A stretch of 64,000 nt of DNA from Axinella damicornis (Eukaryota > Porifera > Demospongiae > Axinellida > Axinellidae): contig OZ007516.1 of the NCBI GenBank assembly GCA_963931865.1, forward strand, positions 6,731,897 to 6,795,896, written 5' to 3'. The notes below the pieces were generated by a model. It saw nothing but the letters and a program-made list of their open reading frames with translations. It did not search any database and was not told the DNA's origin. The position numbers were made by a program, and so were the translations under genes. Below, one piece after another: positions 47,501 through 56,500 of this stretch (its first letter is position 1; every line of letters starts with the position of its first letter).

Positions 47501-50500
47501 TACATGTCTGTCGATTCACTTTACCACTAGAAATTGCCCGGTTGAAGATATCAGAACTCATGAAATGTTGATATAGGATAGCCAGTGGATGTTCAGCTAA
47601 AGCTTCTGATAGATAGCTACTAGCTAAATACCATGCACAAATGACTGAGTGATTGTAGAATTTATTGAGGCTAAGCCCACAACCTGCTCTTTCTGGCTAA
47701 TTTGTTGCTGGAGTTTATTTCCATCCACAACGTGGCTCAAACTCCACATTGTTGTTCTCCAAACACTATATGCAAAACAAGAGAGCCCTTGAGTCCGCTT
47801 CAGGAGTACACTAAGCATACCTCTATATTTTCAGTTGCTCAAATCCTACCTGGGACTACATGAAAAGGTGCTAGAGTACGTATGAGGAGTAGCTAACTGG
47901 ATTCACTGGTAGTACAAACTATTGCCGCCTTGTAATACACAGAAACACAGACAGCCACTCGAGAAGGATCGAACCTTGAAGTTGAACACTATTATTTTAT
48001 GTCAATACAAAAATGATTTTGTCAACACAATAGCAGAATTGTACTTAACAAACATTAGCAAGTTTTATAGTTAATAAACAGCTGAAAAAGCAAACATCAT
48101 CAGTATTCTACTGTAGTCTCCTCTTCTTGATTCTTGATAGGTGGCAGAACATAAAGTGGGGTGTCCTCATTGTGCAAAATCCATCTTTATGTGGGAGCAC
48201 AACTTGGCTGGCGTCAGATAACCTTCATAGGACACAGCCGTAAACAATGCTTGATTGCATTCCTTCAGTTATTTCCACGCTAAACGAGCAATGTATTGCC
48301 CCACACACTTTGTCCAGAAGACTCCCTCTCACTTCGTACTTTCTTCCAATGCTCTTGTTTTTTCTCAATATTTTCAGTATGTGAAGCCCTCCGAAAACTT
48401 TTTTTTTCTATAATAATTTGCAATAATGCAAGGGTTACACAAATAGCGAAAAGTGCTAATGCGAGTGTGCACCCTGTTACATATTACTATTACAAGAACA
48501 AAGGTGATACAAATGATTTAAAAGAGGTAATGGAGTGTGCAGTAAGTGCTTCATGCGGTAAGTGGTTCCATGTAGATGCAGAGCTGGGTACAAAGGATGA
48601 TTGAAAGGCATTGGTGTGTGCAAGGGGTTGATATAATAGAGGTAATGAGGAATTATGCCTACTTGCTTGGGGGACAACTACATTGGGAGGAAAGTAAAAA
48701 TAACCTTGTATCATCTTGTAAAGAGTGCAAAGCTTTAAATATAGTCTACGGTTCTGTAGTGCAGGGAGTTGAGACGCAAACGTTTGGACGTTCTCAAGTT
48801 TAGTAATGTCTTTCACAAGATGCGGGTCCCAAACCGGAGCAGCATATTCAAGGTGAGGGCGCACGAGTGTAACTTCTCCAGGCAGAGCGCTGCGGATTGC
48901 ACCCTGGAAAGGGTTTTGCTGATTTCTGTTCTCCACTAGCTCATCCTCACTGGACAAGCTAGACTCTGACACATCACCACCACCTCGGTGGCCTGCAAGT
49001 TGCAACCAATATTTTTGGTCGTTTATATTGATGTCAGGGGCTCCTGAACAGGAAAAACTTTATCGCTTATTTCCTCCACACTAAGGCACTTTAAGAGATC
49101 AGTGGCCCACATTTGCCCCATTTGGGCGGTGTATATAACTTTAGCAGCGGGGAGGAGCTTCTGGAGCCCATGAAACAGTCGCCTGGTCCAGTCATTTTCC
49201 GACCAGTTATAGCAAGGGGAGCCCATTGGGCACTCGAATGGAGTTCCTACGTGGGATGCTTCCCTGGCCATAATTTTTTTCAATACTTCAACGTCTGGTT
49301 GGAGGTTATCACACCCTTTGCCAACTGCATCTTCGAAGTACTTCAACACAACGGGATTCGGATCAAAGAAAGGGAGCAAACACGTCATCATTTTCTGCGC
49401 AATCAGGCAGGAATTGCTCCTTTGTCTGTGTCTGGAGGCAGAAAGTATTTTGCGAAAGCTTTGTTTGTGAACATTACGCATGCTGGGTGTGGGTGTACAC
49501 GTATACACACCACCACTGACTGCAAAGGTCTTCCATATAAGGTATGACTGTAAGGCATGAGGGTTCACAACATGTCTATACTAGTTCTTGCTGCCTTCGG
49601 CGGCTCATGCGCTCCTGTTCACCCTAAGGAATGTGTACAGATATCGGTGACCTTATGGTGATCATTAGTTTGAACTTCATGCATTTCATTAGTTTGGCAT
49701 TCTTGTGAGATATTGTTCGTTGTGTACACAAGGTGTTTCTTTCTTCTCAGGCTTGAACTGGTTGTGGAGCCATGGATTGATGGCCTGTGGGGGGCATTGG
49801 AGAGTGTGTTGAAGGAAGAACACATTGGGACAAGCGTCAGCGAGGAAGGAACCTTGCAGCATATTGACAAAGGTAGCTCTGCTGCCGACAGACAGGAAAC
49901 AGAAGATACAGCCAGTGAAACGCATGCGGGCCTAGGTGTAGTGGAACCTGAGAAGGAGGGTAAATCTATGAAGCCAGTGGTAGTCACAGATGATCAGAGA
50001 CAAGTGGAGAGCAGCAATAGCCAAGAGTCTGAAATACAGCCTGTGCGAGCTCCAACTTTGGATAGTACAATACCAATGAGTTCAGAGTCTACTGACATTT
50101 CTGACAGCGCTCAGTATAGTCACCAGACGAAGACAGCCGTAGGAATAGCAGAGGATGTGAGTCACCTTGGCACAGATGTTAGGAAGCAGTTGACATTATC
50201 TTCTGCAACAACGTCTGGTCTCTGTGACCCAGCAACATTCAGTGAATTTGAGAGAAGACTTCGAACATGGGATGGGCTAAGTGAATCAGAACTGCAACTG
50301 GCCACACCTTCAATACAGCCAGCGTTCATCAAGGTGGACCTAGTTAAGGTACGTTGTAATGCAAACCTTTTTTTAGGCATTGCCGACTAGTTGAGGAACA
50401 TTTATTTAGTTCAGGGATGCACCTGCACGGATTGACAGCAATCTCTACTCCTTTCTCATCAGCCTTCATCAGGAGTTGTCCCAGACTTTCCATTTCATGA

Positions 50501-53500
50501 CATACATTATGTAGTAAAGACTGTCGCTTCCATGGCAACCGTTGTGGGAAAACGCCTCCTCACAAGAGAGGGATCCAAAAAGAGGACACTGGAAGTGGAG
50601 ATTAGCCTCGAGGTATGATAACCATAGTTTCACTTCAGTTTGAATGTTGCGTAACGCATATGTGTAATGTGTAACATGAGCGCAGTGCTGTACCTGGCCA
50701 TGAATCTCATTAGGACATATGCTTCGCTGACGCCATACGTGGTCTACATGGCTAAAATTACACTTTTCATGACGCATTATGGCAACATTTGTCCGGAACT
50801 GAAATCCACTGTAGTGGTACCTTGTTACATGTATATCCAGCCTCCTAATCCAAGAGGAAATGTAACCCCATGATAGTGTACATGTACATGTAGATGTACA
50901 GTAAAGGTCAAAGGTTAGCATAGCTTGGACGTTCATCTACCTTACCCATCTTTCAGTGCACAGAAGGTTCTTCACCATCCACATGTTGGGTTTTAGATTT
51001 ATCCGTGTTCCTTCATTTGTTCACCTGTGTCCTCTCAGACTTGTAAGGAGGTCTCTTATCAGCCAGGAGATGCTTTTGGGTTTGTATGTCCCAATCCCCA
51101 GGAGGAGGTAGACTGTGTCCTGCAAAGGTGAGAGTCCTGTTTCACGAATTTCATGTGTCTCTAATGATTCAAAGAAGAACATTTTTTTGATATAAGTCAT
51201 CACAGCAGTACCTTCTACCCACTACTTCACACATAGGGTTACCGTTTCTTCTTTGGAACACACAAACCGACAGTTTGACACAATCAGCTATCACACTTTG
51301 CTCGACAACTGTAGCAGCATAGGAATCGCCTCCCTCTGACGAACAGGACAGAATTTGTCCAACACCTGCCTACCAAATCTCCTTGTAGCCTCAAGTGATG
51401 GACCTGCATAACACAAAACAGTTATATCACACCCACTCGCGAGACCAAGACATGAAACCCTGGGACAAATTAGCTGAGGGCATGCACGTATCAATTTAAA
51501 CCGGATGCTTTCTTCATGCACATGATGTAACTACGTACCTAGTACACAGAATAATGTTATATTCTCAAATTTCCCATATAGGCTGGGCTTAGAGGATCAG
51601 GCTGACTATCTGATGAAGCTGAGTGTAATGCCAGGCACTACTAAAAGGAGTATGTTCTAACAGTGTTCAGAGCACAATTCCAATTGTTGGTCACTCAGCT
51701 ATTGATGTTAGTCTCGTTCCCGGGCTGTTCCCTAACGGCCTGGGATTGAGGCTACTATTGATGTCTGTCAATTTCCCCAGATCCTCTGCTGCCCAAGCAC
51801 GTTCCTACTTGTTCAGTTAGGCAGTTCTTCACACACTGTGCTAACACCAGAGGTGTACCAAAAAAGGTGTGTGTATGCAGATACAGTTGTATGTAGCACT
51901 ATCCCCTACCAGTACCTTCAGCATCCGGGAGGACCTGCATGTGACACTGGGATGCAAATGTCCCATATGCCGTCATACCTCTAAGAGAGTGAAATTCCCG
52001 TACTAGTTATACGCCATCCGTTAATGTCACCCGGCCTGTGTAGTCTCGTTCCCAGCAGAGGGTCTGGGAACGAGACTGCCCTGTGTGTTACACCCTAGTT
52101 TCATTCCTTATTCTGCACACCTCCTCCTCCAAACAGACATTCCTGTACCTGCTGTCCTCCTGTTGCTCTGATGATCAGGACAAAAGAAGGTTGGAAGAGC
52201 TCTCCAGCAAACAAGGTAAGCATGGCAATTGGTTTTGAGCTGAGCTGTTTGGGGGTAGGTATACCTTGAATGGTGACTATGTATATTGCAGCTCTCGAGC
52301 AAGGTAGCAGTGAAGCACTTGTGCACAGCAGAGTGACGTACGTATACACCTGCATGCTTTCAAATAGCCAAGACTACTTCATTGTTGGGACTATATGATT
52401 CTAAACAACCAATCTCCCAGTTTGAATCCAGTGATTCCTACCTACAAATCCTTCTTGAGAGGATCCGGACTTCCTTTAAGTTGTCATGTCTTCCACAAAG
52501 AACGCTAACATGCCGAAACTCACCGTGGTAGCAAAGTTGTGAGCGCTGTAATAACTTCTTGTCTTCCCTTTGACCGCAATTGCTGACTTGATTGACCGAG
52601 CATAGTCCTCACGTGACGTGTGTTATTAATAATTGGAATGAGCTGCAATGCTTAGCTTACCAGCTAGTTGCAAACAGTTGTAACGCGACTACCAGGAGTG
52701 CGGTTTCCCTAGCCTCGTACCCAGTCCCACGCCCAGCTTTTCGTCGCTGCTTAGTACGGTAAAGCGGGGAGGGCCTGGTACATTTCCTCACGTGAGCATG
52801 ACGTAATTGAAAAACCGCAAAATTTTCAGAACAAAGACGCTACGTTTTGCGTGTTATTCAGCCATCTACACGTTCAACGCTCGGTGAGTATGACAGTCGC
52901 CCCCCGCTAGCTAGATACGTGTGGTGTGTTACCTGGTACCTTCGCTCTTCTTGCTGTTCTGAGACCCACTACGCCCACGTTAAACTTCCGGTCTTTCTAC
53001 CCCTTTCTACCCTTGACGTCACTCATGTGAGGGAATGTACCAGGCCCTCCCCGCTTTACCGTACTAAGCAGCGACGAAAAGCTGGGCGTGGGACTGGGAA
53101 CGAGGCTACGGTTTCCCCTCAAACAAATTCAGTATTAATACACGACCGGCTGGTTTCATCCTTGTGGGCCTCATCATGATCAGGTGCATGCATACTGTAT
53201 TATATACAGGCAATAATAAAATGTAGCCAATATTGTGTGACGTGTTTGTACTAAAGTTGGTCGGTATGGGAATTTCAATACCAGCATTCGATATGGCAAC
53301 CACACCTCGGTATACCGGTATATCGTAGAAGTTTGATTACAAGAGCCAGAGCGGGGCACGCAGAATGGATACTGACCTTACCGGTATGATGTAAATAACT
53401 AAAAAATACCGGTGTACCGCCCAACTTTAGTTTTGTACTACATTTTTGTTTATCACTTTGGCTCTATATACATAGGTGCTGCGGAATACACAAAGCTGTT

Positions 53501-56500
53501 TACCGAACTCCATGCTGACTTCCTGGACGTCTTGAATGCTTTTCCATCTTGCAAACCTCCTCTGGAGAGATTAGTTGGTTTGTGATAGTAGGTCTGGTAG
53601 TTGATTTGGTGCATATAGTTGACATAGTATGACCTTTCACTTCAGAAATGCTGCCCAGGCTTCAACCAAGATACTTTTCAGCTGCCAGGTAATAAGACTT
53701 CACCTCCTTGCACTCTGACCTCTTCACAACTATTACCTATTCCCAGTGCAGTCCACATTTCTGATTAGCACAGAGCAAATTTCACTGCAATTGGTCTTTC
53801 AGTTTCAAGATTCAGCTCAAAACACATGCTGGATACACAAGCATTTACAATCTGTATTACAACGATTGAGTCTGTACCTGGGCAGACTCTGACGGCATCC
53901 ACCTACATATACTCACAGCTAGCCTCGTTCCCAGTCCCATGCCCAGCTTTTCGTCGCTACTTAGTACGGTAAAGCGGGGAGGGCCTGGTACATTTCCTCA
54001 CGTGAGCATGACGTAATTGAAAAACCGCAAAATTTTCAGAACGAAGACGCTACGTTTTGGTTATTCAGCCATCTACACGTTCAGCGCTCAGTGAGTATGA
54101 CAGTCGCCCCCCGCTAGCTAGATACGTGTGGTGTGTTACCTGGTACCTTCGCTCTTCTTGCTGTTCTGAGACCCACTACGCCCACGTTCAACTTCCGGTC
54201 TTTCTACCCCTTTCTACCCTTGACGTCACTCACGTGAGGAAATGTACCAGGCCCTCCCCGCTTTACCGTACTAAGCAGCGACGAAAAGCTGGGCGTGGGA
54301 CTGGGAACGAGGCTAACTCACAGCTACAGCTAGCTGGCCTCGTTCAGAGACCGCCCATATATAAGTGGTGACTCACAGCTCGTTCCAATTAATGCACGTC
54401 AGCTACAGCTAGCTGGCCTCGTTCAGAGACCACCCATATATAGGTGGTGACTCACAGCTCGTTCCAATTAATGCACATCACGTGACAATTGACCATGCTT
54501 CCCATGTCGAAGCGAACAATGGCGGCCATTAGGCAATTATGTCATCTTATGCCATTGAGGTGCAGTGTGTTATCTCAGTTTGTATCATGGTATTTAAATT
54601 GGCTCTGTTTAATTCCTGCTTGCAGCTCCCCTCTCACCTCTCCGAGAAGAGTAAAGATTGCCTTCAGTGTCGTTGAAATTCCACAGAAGAGAACGTACGG
54701 AGGAAGAAGGCAAGGACTCGCCACAGGATGGTTTGACTGGGTCACAGCGACTATGCTACCACACTCTGAAGTGAAGGTGATGATACGAAATGCTGGTAGT
54801 CAAAGTTGACCCACTGTGGCATAAAAAGATTCGTTCATTCTTCATTCATTCATTTTTGTGCATTCAATATTGTGTACGTGAGGTTTGTGAGCCATGGTAG
54901 GTAGAGAAACCTATATTGCATGTAAGCTTGCTCACACATACACACGCAAATGCAGGTTCCCATCTTCCCACGTCTCAAAAACACATTCCATCTTCCTACG
55001 GATCCCCTCCAACCCATTGTCATGATTGGACCGGGAACAGGGGTTACCCCCTTTATTGGCTTTCTCCAACACCGACAGAGCCAAAGAGAAATGACTGAGT
55101 ATGGGGACATCGGAAAATCCTGGCTGTTCTTCGGGTGTAGACATCCTAATAAGGACTATATCTATAGGTAAAGTTCAGTTACGCTGGTGCAGTACCATGT
55201 ATGAGGATTGACAAGATTGTCGCAGCCGTGACAGGAGAAATAGCTGTAGAGGGTTGTGCTGCACACGTACTGCAAGCGACGAAAAGCTGGGCGTGGGACT
55301 GGGTACGAGGCTACCTAAATGGTGCACTGCTACACACTATTCAATCCCTCCCCCCCCCCCCCCCCAAACTTTCTCTGTGTTCTCCCCCCCTTGTGATATT
55401 TTCTCAAATAAACCCTGGTTGTGCACCTTGCTCTACAGTCTTCAAGTTGCTCCTTTCTCTGTTCTTGGGGCAAACCAGAGTCAATGCATGTTTTGATCCT
55501 GCCTCTGTCCCTATATTGAAGCCATATTTGTAGATCAGAGAGAGGAAAGGTGGTGCTGTTCTTTTGCTTGTTTGTTAGCTCCTGTAGTCTCATACAAACG
55601 TTCATTTTACATAGATGTCACCCACAGTTAACCATTTATTGTAGGGAGGAGCTCAACTTGTTTGTCTCTACTGGAATTCTCACTCTTCTTCACGTCTCCT
55701 TCTCACGTCCCGATCCTCAACCTTCCCAGGAGGAGAACAACGCATTGAAATATGTGCAGGATAACATGAGAGCTCGCTGGAGGGAGCTTGCTAAATGGAT
55801 CATGGAGGATAACGCTGTGGTGTATGTGTGTGGGTAAGGAGGACGTTAGTGAATTGCTTCTTGGGGGATTGGTGCATGTTCTACTTTGGTCCGTACATCA
55901 GCACAACTGGGGGCTGTCACACTAGAGGGGGTTCTATGGGTTCCATATATAATCCACTGGAAGAGTTTCCAGTATAAATGGGCCAATATTGAGTCAACTA
56001 GCGTAGCTACTGTATTTAGTTTACAGAATGTGGGCATGAAAATGTCGGTGCTTTGTATCCAAGCCTCCCTTTTCTAATTCCTAAATCCACCTTCCCAATC
56101 TCCTCAGCACACTACATGCCATAGAGTGGTGTAGATATGAACAACTGGTGTCATACACAGTCATTACAAGACTTACTGCTCATTAGCAGGCATATACTGC
56201 CCCAATTTTGCATGAAGCAAGGGACTTCTTTTCTATTCTTCAGTGATGCCTTAAACATGTCGAAAGATGTCCATGAAGCCTTGACTGATGTCATTGCTCG
56301 GTACCTCAGGGACAAAGGAGAGGGTGAGTTTACTACTCTATGACAGTAAATCGCTATACCAAGGAGCATGATGTAATCAATTAAGCTATCAAAATATAAC
56401 TGTGTGTGGGGTACCAATCTGTCCCTTCAATAATCTTAGCCTCGTTCCCAGGCCGCGTCCTGGGAATGAGGCTAGCGCATGGTCTGAGACCTGCTGGATC

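Noticed and set aside
47960..47990. tRNA-like B box (GGTTCGATCC on the - strand)
   Set aside because: No A box, anticodon arm or cloverleaf can be folded around it. No tRNA, rRNA or CRISPR array was found in the window.
52847..54371. Two near-identical + strand ORFs of about 105 codons
   Set aside because: They lie within two copies of a long-TIR MITE; similarity reflects the transposon, not a gene family.
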